NCBI GenBank assembly: GCA_027036735.1
Contig: JALWDU010000046.1
Span: forward strand, 1-38,706
Length of the DNA stretch: 38,706 nucleotides
Source of the DNA: Aquificales bacterium
GTDB lineage: Bacteria; Aquificota; Aquificia; Aquificales; QOAS01
Reading direction: 5' to 3'
Below the pieces are notes generated by a model. The model made no database searches, was not told the DNA's origin, and saw nothing but the letters and a program-made list of their open reading frames with translations. Shown here piece after piece: positions 16,074 to 22,906 of the stretch. How positions within the stretch are numbered: position 1 is the first letter of the stretch; every line of letters begins with the position of its first letter. Both the position numbers and the translations under genes were made by a program.

Positions 16074-16354
16074 AAGTCCCTCCTTATGTAGAATTCGAGA
16101 AATCCCCCTGTAGGTTCCTCCCAGCGGACTTTTATATTATCGACCCGCGCGAGCGGGGGACCCTTCTTTAAATCCTCCAAAAATTCCTTTAGGAGGACTT
16201 CGTCCCCTTCGGCTACAACCTCCACCCTACCGTCGGGGAGGTTTCTAACCCAACCGGTAAGCCCGTATAAATTCGCCCTCTTTTCGGTGAAATACCTAAA
16301 TCCCACTCCCTGAACCCTACCGGAGATAAAGGCGTGGAGCCTCTTTTCCGCCAT
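16070..16354 (-). CDS. acyP: Acylphosphatase
   Basis: A 94-residue acylphosphatase hydrolysing carboxyl-phosphate bonds. The active-site signature GRVQGVGFRYFTEKRA is near residues 12-27 and the second signature GWVRNLPDGRVEVVAEG follows, including the catalytic Asn. The start MAEKRLHAF is chosen because it gives the standard length; the frame stays open 19 codons upstream, overlapping murF on the other strand. TAAATT lies 8 bases before the ATG and there is no ribosome binding site. Confidence 0.95.
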   Translation of the reverse strand: MAEKRLHAFISGRVQGVGFRYFTEKRANLYGLTGWVRNLPDGRVEVVAEGDEVLLKEFLEDLKKGPPLARVDNIKVRWEEPTGGFLEFYIRRDF

Positions 16355-16379
16355 AGGATTTAAATTTAACTTTCGACCC
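16355..16379. promoter_or_regulatory. Bidirectional leaderless-type promoter (acyP / murF)
   Basis: Only 25 bases separate the two divergent ATG codons. The AT-rich palindrome TTTAAATTTAA in this gap gives TAAATT 8 bases before acyP on the minus strand and TAACTT 7 bases before murF on the plus strand. No Shine-Dalgarno sequence is present for either gene. Confidence 0.55.
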
Positions 16380-17732
16380 ATGTATAGCCTCCGATTGGCG
16401 AAACACCTCAAGGGGAAACATTACGGTCTGCCCCGAACCTTTAGGGGGGTTTCCATAAATTCGAAAACCGTTAGGGGTGGCGAACTCTTTGTTCCACTAA
16501 GGGGTCAAAGGTTTGACGGACACACCTTTATAGGGGAGGCTCTAAAGAGGGGAGCGGTCGGATTTTTCTTTGAGAGGGGTAAGCTCTCGCCGTCCCAAAT
16601 TCAAAAGCTTACCCGCAGGGCTTTTGCTATTGAGGTCGAAAATACCTTTGAAGCCCTAAAAAGGATAGCCCGCCTTCGGCGGGAGGAATTTAGGGGAAAG
16701 GAGATAATAGCCGTCACCGGTTCGGCTGGCAAGACCACTACAAAGGAGCTTATCGCCCACCTGCTGGCAAGCCATTTTGAGGTTTATAAGACACCGGGAA
16801 ACCTAAACTCGCAGATAGGCTTGCCCCTCGCACTCGCAAACGCCGACCCCAACGCCGACTTTTGGGTCTTCGAACTCGGCGCCGACCGAAGGGGAAACAT
16901 CTCCCAGTTGGGGGAACTCTTAAAACCCACCCTTTCGGTGTTAACCTCCGTGGGAAAAGCCCACCTCGAGGGTTTTGGAAACTTTGAAAACCTCCTGTGT
17001 GCGAAGGGTGAAATATTCTTCCCACCGAGTGTAAAGAGAGCGGTTATTCCAAAAGAGGTAGAAGAGTGCTATCGCCACCTTTTGTGGGGAAAGGATTACC
17101 TAACCTTCGGTAAGGGCGGAAATGTTGCGGTATCCCGCTATCGGTTTCTAAAAACGGGAAAGACCCTTATGGAGGTGGAGGATAGAACTCTAGAGGTTCC
17201 TCTTTTGGGTGAGGGAATAGTTAGGGCGACCGAAGCCGCTATAGGTGTTTTGAAAGTATTGGGTTTCCCTTGGGAGGAGTTTATCGAAGCCTTTTCCACC
17301 TTTAGGGGCGAGTGGGGAAGAATGCAACCCCTTTTGGGGGACGGCTATCTGGTTATAAACGATACCTACAACGCCAACCCGCTATCGGTAGCCTCCGCAA
17401 TAAGGACACTCTCGAAGATAGAGGGATACCGCAAACGGGTTTTAATCCTCGGCGATATGCTCGAACTGGGAAGGGAAGAGATAAAGGAACACCTAAAGGT
17501 GGGAGAACTTATAGAGAAATCCCCAATAGGTGAGGTCTATCTATTTGGAAACCTAACGCGGTTTACCTGCAAAGCTATAAAGACCAAAAGGTGTTTTTAC
17601 AGCTCCGATAAAGACCTTCTTAAGGAGCTTTTGGCAAAATTTCACCCACAAAAGGGTGTTGTCTATTTGGTTAAAGGCTCGCGGGGTATGAAGATGGAGG
17701 ATTTTTTACCCGTTTTGGGGATAGAAATTTAA
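16380..17732 (+). CDS. murF: UDP-N-acetylmuramoyl-tripeptide--D-alanyl-D-alanine ligase
   Basis: Adds D-Ala-D-Ala to the UDP-MurNAc-tripeptide in peptidoglycan synthesis, 450 residues. The N-terminal UDP-binding domain has GVSINSKTV...FVPLRGQRFDGH. The ATP-binding P-loop is AVTGSAGKTTTKEL near residue 118, followed by TPGNLNSQIGLPL and the Glu-containing FELGADRRGNI. The C-terminal ligase domain has VINDTYNANPLSV and LILGDMLELG, both MurF signatures. It is the only mur gene in the window, not in a dcw cluster. Confidence 0.95.
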   Translation: MYSLRLAKHLKGKHYGLPRTFRGVSINSKTVRGGELFVPLRGQRFDGHTFIGEALKRGAVGFFFERGKLSPSQIQKLTRRAFAIEVENTFEALKRIARLRREEFRGKEIIAVTGSAGKTTTKELIAHLLASHFEVYKTPGNLNSQIGLPLALANADPNADFWVFELGADRRGNISQLGELLKPTLSVLTSVGKAHLEGFGNFENLLCAKGEIFFPPSVKRAVIPKEVEECYRHLLWGKDYLTFGKGGNVAVSRYRFLKTGKTLMEVEDRTLEVPLLGEGIVRATEAAIGVLKVLGFPWEEFIEAFSTFRGEWGRMQPLLGDGYLVINDTYNANPLSVASAIRTLSKIEGYRKRVLILGDMLELGREEIKEHLKVGELIEKSPIGEVYLFGNLTRFTCKAIKTKRCFYSSDKDLLKELLAKFHPQKGVVYLVKGSRGMKMEDFLPVLGIEI

Positions 17733-17765
17733 TGAAGGAAAACGTAAAGGGGATAGAAAGAAAGG

Positions 17766-19076
17766 TTAGAACTGAACTTGGAATGCGAGGGTGAGGTCGT
17801 TGTTGGAATCGTCGTTGCTATTCCTGGGGTCAAAGCCGTTCTTGTCGTAGTCGTAGTGGTTCCATTGGAATACGATTTTTGCGTTCTGACCGGCGAGGTA
17901 GTAGGGTATAGCAATTGCCCACATGTTGGGTTTTACATCTAAGTCACTAGTTTCAACCTTGGTTTTTTGGTATTTGAAGTAAGCACCGAGTTTGCCAAGC
18001 CAGATTTGTTGGTCGAGTAGGGCACCGACGGTGAGGTAGTAAGTCTTAATCTTATCTAAATAAACGACACCATTACCAGTGTCTAAAGGTAGGTTATCGC
18101 CATCGGTGTAAACGTAGCCGGCTTCTACCTTAGGAACGAGAGGCAGACCTTGGTAAGCGAGTTTTTGCTCCCAGTTAGCATCAACAGTCCAGGATTTGAA
18201 GGTGAAGCTTGCGGTTCCGATGTCGAGTTTGCTAGCTCCATAACCAAAACCAAAGGTGAGCTCTTTCTTTTGACCGAAGTAGGTTTCCTTGTGGAGGTAA
18301 CCCTTATCGGCTTGGAAACCGAGGTTAGTGGGGGTGAATTCTACCCTGAAGACGTATCCGAGATTATCTTTACCGCTACCCGCTACAACTTCGCCGGCAT
18401 TGTGGTCACCGAAACCGTCGTAAATACCTACGTAGTATTTAACCATTCCGTTGAGAACGTTACCCCAAACGGTTACGCCGGCATCTCTGGAGAAGTCACC
18501 TTCATCAGTAGTTCCGGTAATAGCTACTGCATTACCGAGGGTGGGACCACCCAATACATTGGAAGTAGTTAGATGTATCTGTGCCGCGGAATTAGCTATG
18601 TTTAAAGTAGGTAAAATTTGGTCTTTGTATGCACCACCAACGGTTACCCATCCATCTTGGGGCATGAAAATGGTGTTGTATCTGTCAACCAAAGTAGCCC
18701 TGGAGAAGGGTACCCTGTAGTAACCCGCCATTACGTTGAGTTCATTTGCGAAGTGGAAGTTGATGAATGCATCCCTAACCTTGGTGGTAGTGGTAGCTTC
18801 GTGGGAAGTTTTTGCACCGGTTACGGCGAAGTCCAAGTTTGCACCGAATTGAACGATGGGGTTGAGTTGACCGCTGAAGTAAACCCTAGCGTTTTGGATG
18901 GTAAAGTCTATAGCGTTGTCCTTACCGCCGTTAGCGGCGTCTTCGAGGGATTGACCGTAGATTTGCAGTTTTAGACCGAAGTTTGCAAAGGTTTGGTCGG
19001 AAACTTTAAGCAAAGCCGCGTTAGCGGTTATGGCGGTTCCGGTAAGGGCTGCGATAGCCAACAATGCCTTTCTCAT
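17766..19076 (-). CDS. Outer-membrane porin (phosphate-selective porin O/P-like)
   Basis: A 436-residue protein with a signal peptide (MRKALLAIAALTGTAITANA, cleavage after residue 20) and a body of alternating amphipathic strands ending in a C-terminal aromatic (VQF), the signal for outer-membrane insertion. Strand patterns such as GLKLQIYGQ, ARVYFSGQLNPIVQFGANLDFA and AFINFHFANELNVMAGYYRVPFSR resemble the OprO/OprP-type porin family common in Aquificota and Campylobacterota. Substrate selectivity cannot be read. A perfect TATAAT promoter and an AGGAGG ribosome binding site indicate strong expression, so it is a candidate major porin. Confidence 0.85.
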   Translation of the reverse strand: MRKALLAIAALTGTAITANAALLKVSDQTFANFGLKLQIYGQSLEDAANGGKDNAIDFTIQNARVYFSGQLNPIVQFGANLDFAVTGAKTSHEATTTTKVRDAFINFHFANELNVMAGYYRVPFSRATLVDRYNTIFMPQDGWVTVGGAYKDQILPTLNIANSAAQIHLTTSNVLGGPTLGNAVAITGTTDEGDFSRDAGVTVWGNVLNGMVKYYVGIYDGFGDHNAGEVVAGSGKDNLGYVFRVEFTPTNLGFQADKGYLHKETYFGQKKELTFGFGYGASKLDIGTASFTFKSWTVDANWEQKLAYQGLPLVPKVEAGYVYTDGDNLPLDTGNGVVYLDKIKTYYLTVGALLDQQIWLGKLGAYFKYQKTKVETSDLDVKPNMWAIAIPYYLAGQNAKIVFQWNHYDYDKNGFDPRNSNDDSNNDLTLAFQVQF

Positions 19077-19107
19077 GCTTTAACCTCCTAACGATTTGGT
19101 TAACTAT

Positions 19108-19146
19108 CTGTTAACAGAATTATAGGTTTGCCCTGTTTATCGTCAA
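19108..19146 (-). promoter_or_regulatory. Strong sigma70-type promoter and palindromic operator of the porin gene
   Basis: On the minus strand TTGACG (19146-19141), a 16-base spacer and a perfect TATAAT (19124-19119). A 10-base palindrome CTGTTAACAG (19117-19108) begins right after the -10 and covers the expected transcription start, and a second GTTAAC follows 5 bases later. The placement suggests a repressor operator. Confidence 0.75.
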
Positions 19147-19221
19147 CGAATTTTGCGTTTTTGCAAAAGGGGGTGAAAAAGTTTCCAAAAGATCATTGAC
19201 GGAAAAATTTTTTACCTACCT

Positions 19222-20463
19222 TTAAGAGTGTATTAAAAATATGGCGGTTTCCAAAAATAGAAGAAATATCAAAAGCAACCACTTTTTGGGGATTGGAAGG
19301 GCTACCGCAACCAGTGCCAGGATGGTAAGCGGATATATCTCCCACTTGGGGATGGTTGGAGTGTTGATGTAAACCGTTTCGGGGATTGTGCGAAAAACTC
19401 CCTCAAAGAGGTTCGCCGTTAGGTGTTGGACTTCCAAAAGGGGGGTAAAACTCCAAAGGGTTAACCCGTTTAGGAGGGATACGAGTATGAAGGCAACCGC
19501 CAGGGGTGTAAAAATCCATGCGAATAGAAATCCACCGAAGGATAGATAGTGAAAGGTGTATACCAGTAGGGGTGATATCGCGACGCTAACCACCAGTGTG
19601 GCTTCCAAACCCAAGAATTTCCCGAAAAAGTTCCTAAAGAAATTCTCTTCCGGAGTTCTACCTCCGCCGTAGTAAAGGATTAGTGACAGCGAAGCCAAAT
19701 AACTAAGCCAAAAGCCGATATTAAAGACCCAATAGGGAAAGAGTGCTATCCAAAGGATTGCCGCCAAAATCAGGGCTTTAAGGGAACTGTAACGTCTTTC
19801 CAAGATTTTGGCGCTTAAAAAGAGTAAAAACGACATAAAGGCGCGGTAGGCAGGCGCTTTTGGAAAGAGTATTAGAAAGGTGAAAAAGGTAAAGAATGCC
19901 AGAGCAAGCCAATATCTAAGTTTCCACCTCACCGGGAAAATTAGGAAGAAGGTAAAAATTAAGGCGTAGTGGAGACCGGATATAACGATTATGTGGTAAA
20001 TCCCCAAATGGGACATTTTGAGCTTTTCCTTTCGGGAAAACCAGTTTTCTCCGAAAAGGAGGGCGGAACCGAGTTTCTTTTCAAATTTACTTTTTGCGGT
20101 TTTTAAAAATCTCTCCTTTAGAAGAGTATGGATTTTTACCCTCAACCGCTGAAGGGAACTTCTATATATCTTTAGTTTTTCCGCATAAAGGCGGAAACCG
20201 TAGGCTTTTCCCCACACATCAACGGTGTCGGAGACAAAGAGTTTTTTTCCCTTAGGGGGATAGAGCTTGAAGATTAGACCTTTGTCCGTTTTTATATAAA
20301 CCATCCCGTAGGAGGTGTTTATCACTTCCCCCTTTAGGTGGACACTTCCAAAAAGTTTTCCCCTCTTTGTGGGATGCAGTAGGGCGTTGGAAAGCACCGC
20401 AAGGAGGGGAAGGAGGAGGATTAAAGTCCATTTGTGGCGGTAAAGAAATTTTTTCAATTCCAT
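19222..20463 (-). CDS. comEC: ComEC/Rec2-type DNA uptake channel (membrane part only)
   Basis: A 413-residue polytopic membrane protein. After one N-terminal membrane helix there is a soluble OB-like segment (about residues 35-100, GKLFGSVHLKGEVINTSYG...). Then comes the competence domain, with the hallmark SHLGIYHIIVISGLHY (usual form: G.SHLLAISGLH) and a series of hydrophobic helices. In ComEC this channel passes single-stranded DNA into the cytoplasm. The C-terminal metallo-beta-lactamase domain found in many homologues is absent. dprA, the cytoplasmic partner in uptake, lies 6 kb away. It diverges from the DUF501 gene, with TTTAAA 8 bases before the ATG. Confidence 0.88.
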   Translation of the reverse strand: MELKKFLYRHKWTLILLLPLLAVLSNALLHPTKRGKLFGSVHLKGEVINTSYGMVYIKTDKGLIFKLYPPKGKKLFVSDTVDVWGKAYGFRLYAEKLKIYRSSLQRLRVKIHTLLKERFLKTAKSKFEKKLGSALLFGENWFSRKEKLKMSHLGIYHIIVISGLHYALIFTFFLIFPVRWKLRYWLALAFFTFFTFLILFPKAPAYRAFMSFLLFLSAKILERRYSSLKALILAAILWIALFPYWVFNIGFWLSYLASLSLILYYGGGRTPEENFFRNFFGKFLGLEATLVVSVAISPLLVYTFHYLSFGGFLFAWIFTPLAVAFILVSLLNGLTLWSFTPLLEVQHLTANLFEGVFRTIPETVYINTPTIPKWEIYPLTILALVAVALPIPKKWLLLIFLLFLETAIFLIHS

Positions 20464-20495
20464 AGGCGGGGTTTAAAAGGTCAAATTTAAACCCA

Positions 20496-21047
20496 ATGGG
20501 GGAGGTATTTAAAAAGGTTTTAACCCGCCAATTGGGAAGGAAGCCCAAGGGAGATTTTAAGGTAATACGTTTGTGTAAATTCGGGTTTCCCCAGGTTATT
20601 AAAAACCCGCCGCTGGTGGACGGAAAACCTTTTCCCACCATATTTTGGCTTACATGTCCCCACCTCGTAAAGGAGGTTTCCCGCCTCGAAGAGGCGGGCT
20701 ATATCTCAAAGTTTGAAGAAAAGTTGAGGAGGGACGAACGCTTTAGGCACCGCTACCTAAAAGCCCACTCCTTCGAAAGGATGTTGAGAAAGCCCTTTAT
20801 TCCCCAAAACTTACCAAAGGTTGTGAAGAAAAAACTCCTATCGGTGGGTGTCGGAGGTATAGAAAACCCCTTAGGGGTGAAATGTTTGCACCTCCACTTG
20901 GCGTCTTATTTGGGAGGTGTTCCCAACCCTATAGGGGAAGAGGTTTCAAAATTAATCCCCTCTTTGGAATGTAGAGATAACTACTGCGGGCGCAGACTTT
21001 TTGATAAGGAAAACCTAAATTTAAAGGGTTATGGGAAGCTTCGATAA
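20496..21047 (+). CDS. DUF501 family protein
   Basis: A 183-residue protein of the DUF501 family: CKFGFPQVIKNPPLVDGKPFPTIFWLTCPHLVKEVSRLEEAG is the family core (Cys, PxV, PFPT.(F/Y)WLTCP, LE). The downstream half adds CLHLHLASYLGG...NPIGEEV and two more Cys near the end (LECRDNYCGRRLF), a Cys/His set suited to metal binding. Biochemical function is unknown. It overlaps the following gene by 17 bases, so the pair are probably co-translated. An unusually long 8-pair palindrome (CCCGCCTC-GAA-GAGGCGGG, 20680-20698) lies within the coding region. Confidence 0.8.
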   Translation: MGEVFKKVLTRQLGRKPKGDFKVIRLCKFGFPQVIKNPPLVDGKPFPTIFWLTCPHLVKEVSRLEEAGYISKFEEKLRRDERFRHRYLKAHSFERMLRKPFIPQNLPKVVKKKLLSVGVGGIENPLGVKCLHLHLASYLGGVPNPIGEEVSKLIPSLECRDNYCGRRLFDKENLNLKGYGKLR

Positions 21048-21744
21048 GTTGGAGTTTAAGTTAAAGCACGCCGAGAGGACTCTCGTTTTTGAAAAGATAG
21101 GCAACCCCGAAAAGGAAAGGGAATTTGAGATTCGCTCCTTGAGGGATTGGGGTTTCGATTTGCTCCTCGTCTGGCATAGGGGAAAACTTACCTATCTCCT
21201 CCAAAAGGAGGGTTTGAGGGAAAAGGGCGAAACCTTTGTTGAGGAAGAGGAGGAATACACCGTCGAGGAGGTTTTAGAGGAACTTCCAAAGGATACATCC
21301 ATTTTCGCCCGTGTAGAGGAGAGGGACGGGGAGGCTTATATCCTCGTCGAGATTAGGCATATAGAAAAGAAATGGGGTGAGGGAACCCTTATTTTGAACG
21401 TCCCCGCGGCGGAGTTACTAATCGCATTCTTCCGTAAAAAGGGTTTGGACAGACTCTACAACTACGTCGAGAGTGTGGGAATAACGACCGAATTCTTCCA
21501 CCAAAGGGGTCAGCCGACCATTCCCCTACCTTACAAGAAACTCCCCGCAGGGGCTAAGGATTTCATTAAGAGAACTAAAGAGATTTTCGACCTGGTCGGT
21601 TTCGGAAGACTATCGCTCGCCTACTACGGGAAGGACAAAAATAAGGACAGCAAATATAGGGTCTTCCTAACCCTACCTACCGTTGACCTCTTCGACCTCT
21701 GGATTGCCGAAAAGTTGAATAACTCCTTTAAGGTTTTCAAATAA
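21031..21744 (+). CDS. Hypothetical protein, 237 residues, coupled to DUF501 gene
   Basis: An intact soluble protein I do not recognise. The N-terminal half is highly charged with a Glu-rich stretch (FVEEEEEYTVEEVLEELP, about residues 72-89). The middle reads like a beta-rich domain (DTSIFARVEERDGEAYILVEIRHIEKKWGEGTLILNVP), followed by a helical segment. No cysteine pairs, nucleotide motif or signal peptide is visible. Its start lies inside the end of the DUF501 gene, so a functional link is likely, but I cannot say what it is. The region after it has no further protein gene for 1.16 kb. Confidence 0.7.
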   Translation: MGSFDKLEFKLKHAERTLVFEKIGNPEKEREFEIRSLRDWGFDLLLVWHRGKLTYLLQKEGLREKGETFVEEEEEYTVEEVLEELPKDTSIFARVEERDGEAYILVEIRHIEKKWGEGTLILNVPAAELLIAFFRKKGLDRLYNYVESVGITTEFFHQRGQPTIPLPYKKLPAGAKDFIKRTKEIFDLVGFGRLSLAYYGKDKNKDSKYRVFLTLPTVDLFDLWIAEKLNNSFKVFK

Positions 21745-21852
21745 AAAACTTCCCCTTTATAGGTTTCCCCATTTTTGGATATTCCCTTTAACGGGTTCTT
21801 TTTTTAGGCGTTTCCCCTTTGAGGTGTATTTCTACTGCAAAACTCCATTTGA

Positions 21853-21901
21853 TTGACATCTTTAATTATCCACCATTTAATGTCAAGTGTCAAAAATGAC
21901 A
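21853..21901 (+). promoter_or_regulatory. Strong promoter embedded in TGTCA/TGACA operator half-sites
   Basis: TTGACA (21853-21858), a 17-base spacer and TTTAAT (21876-21881) form a near-consensus sigma70-type promoter pointing toward the CRISPR array. The inverted pair TTGACAT (21853-21859) and ATGTCAA (21880-21886) brackets it, and a perfect TGTCA-AAAA-TGACA palindrome (21888-21901) covers the expected start site. Another TGTCA follows at 21916-21920. No protein gene lies downstream for 1 kb on this strand. Confidence 0.6.
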
Positions 21902-22231
21902 TATTACCTTAAGCGTGTCAAAGGGATTTTTTAACCCTTTTGAGGTAAATCAAATCTATTAACTTTGTTAAACCCATTACTTGGTAATTATGTGTGGATT
22001 TAATCCTCTTTTTGGAACACCTATTGCATGAATTCCTTAATTGGTTTGTTTAATTCCACCAATTGTAGGAAGTTTTATGAATTTCTCCCTTAAAAGGGAC
22101 AATTATTTTTGCTGTTTAACTGTTAAATAGTTAAAATTTCTCCCCATTCTTAGGAATAAATCCCAATCAATGTTATGTCAAGTTTTATGGTTTGTATTTG
22201 GTTTTTGTTATAAACCCTTTGAAGTTTGGGC

Positions 22232-22260
22232 TTGACTTTTAACCCTCTTTATGGTATTTA
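22232..22260 (+). promoter_or_regulatory. Second candidate promoter, before the structured RNA
   Basis: TTGACT (22232-22237), 17-base spacer, TATTTA (22255-22260). The expected start is about 22267, at the 5' edge of the candidate structured RNA. The -10 matches only four of six consensus positions. Confidence 0.4.
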
Positions 22261-22264
22261 TCAA

Positions 22265-22405
22265 AATTGAGTATTGGGTTCGGCTCCTTGGCAACTGAAT
22301 ATTGTCAAGATTTACCAAACCCGCATGGGAGTAGAGTTATCGTTCCCCTCCTACTGCGATGCGGGTTTGAGGTATGTATATACCTATTTGTGGGGTTTTT
22401 CAATT
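22265..22405 (+). ncRNA. Candidate structured non-coding RNA
   Basis: Three successive hairpins enclosed by a short closing stem. The closing stem is AATTGA (22265-22270) with TCAATT (22400-22405). Hairpin 1 is CTTGGC (22287-22292) with GTCAAG (22304-22309). Hairpin 2 is an 11-pair perfect stem CAAACCCGCAT (22316-22326) with ATGCGGGTTTG (22359-22369), extended inside by AGTAG/CTACT (22330-22334 with 22351-22355). Hairpin 3 is AGGTAT-GTAT-ATACCT (22370-22385). The segment is richer in G+C than the surrounding DNA, as expected for RNA genes in thermophiles, and a promoter-like element precedes it. A closing stem, open middle and long apical arm recall 6S RNA in outline only; sequence identity to any known RNA was not recognised. 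Confidence 0.45.
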
Positions 22406-22442
22406 CTAAAAGTTAGATGTGATGCGACCCTCAAAGCCAAGG

Positions 22443-22710
22443 GTTGCAGTAATGCCCGCTAAATGCGGGATTGCGACCACACGGGGTGGGTTTCCCTTAC
22501 TACCTTTACCTCTATTCCCAGTTGCAGTAATGCCTGCTAAATGCGGGATTGCGACTGATGTAGTATTTTCAGTAATGCATACTTTCTTTTGCATTCCCGT
22601 TGCAGTAATGCCCGCTAAACGCGGGATTGCGACGTGGTAATAACCTCAAAATCCACTAACTCCCCTTGGGGGTTTGTTGCAATAATGCCCGCTAAATGCG
22701 GGATTAAAAC
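22443..22710 (+). CRISPR. Short CRISPR array: four 35-base repeats, three spacers, no cas genes nearby
   Basis: Repeats at 22443-22477, 22521-22555, 22599-22633 and 22676-22710; spacers of 43, 43 and 42 bases. All repeats start GTTGCA and contain the hairpin CCCGC-TAAAT-GCGGG. The first three end GGGATTGCGAC. Repeat 2 has one C-to-T change that leaves a G-U pair, and repeat 3 one change in the loop. The last repeat differs at position 7 (A for G) and ends GGGATTAAAAC, closer to the usual A-rich CRISPR 3' end. The AT-rich side is on the left and a hairpin follows on the right, so transcription is probably rightward. No cas gene occurs in the window, so type cannot be assigned. Confidence 0.9.
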
Positions 22711-22735
22711 TTTTTTCTTATCGAAAAAAGCTTTT
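22710..22735 (+). terminator. Hairpin after the CRISPR array, possible terminator
   Basis: CTTTTTTC-TTATC-GAAAAAAG followed by CTTTT, directly abutting the last repeat. The 8-pair stem is AT-rich, so it would be a weak terminator; its position supports rightward transcription of the array. Confidence 0.4.
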
Positions 22736-22906
22736 AAAACCTCCAAATCCGTTGAAAATTTTTAGAAAAATCCCGTTCTTGGGGAAAAAAGTTTTGGAAG
22801 TTAACCCCTAAAGGGTGTTGATGGAAACAATCCTTAAATAGGAAATTTTCTATAACCGCCAAAGGTGGTTAAGGTTAAAGGAGAAAACTATAAAGGGTGG
22901 AAAAAC
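22736..22906. other. Non-coding gap between the CRISPR array and the YdcH-like gene
   Basis: AT-rich with no frame worth calling. It contains the hairpin AACCGCC-AAA-GGTGGTT about 55 bases past the stop of the leftward DUF465 gene, which may end that transcript; its U-tract is poor. Confidence 0.35.

Larger units (their letters stand above)
21745..22264. other. AT-rich non-coding region upstream of the CRISPR array
   Basis: No plausible protein gene on either strand: the longest ATG-initiated plus-strand frames are about 12-21 codons and lack ribosome binding sites. It holds a promoter within a cluster of TGTCA/TGACA half-sites (21853-21920), then a run of short inverted repeats: AAAGGG/CCCTTT (21920-21940), AATTGGT/ACCAATT (22039-22064), TCCCTT-AA-AAGGGA (22086-22099) and TTTAAC-T-GTTAAA (22115-22127). 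It may be an unusually long CRISPR leader, a regulatory or replication-related locus, or an RNA gene. Confidence 0.5.

Noticed and set aside
21866-22001. Possible replication origin: DnaA-box-like TTATCCACC (21866-21874) and TGTGGATTT (21993-22001) in AT-rich DNA.
   Set aside because: Only two imperfect boxes, 120 bases apart, no box cluster and no dnaA, dnaN or gyrB nearby. A cumulative GC-skew plot of the whole genome would settle it; a skew minimum here would revive the idea.
22274-22462. Open frame of 62 codons running into the first CRISPR repeat.
   Set aside because: No ribosome binding site, overlaps the structured RNA candidate and the repeat, and its peptide has no protein-like pattern.
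22406-22640. Frames on both strands across the CRISPR array encoding a repeated peptide.
   Set aside because: The periodicity comes from the CRISPR repeats; constant 35-base repeats with unrelated 42-43-base spacers are not coding.
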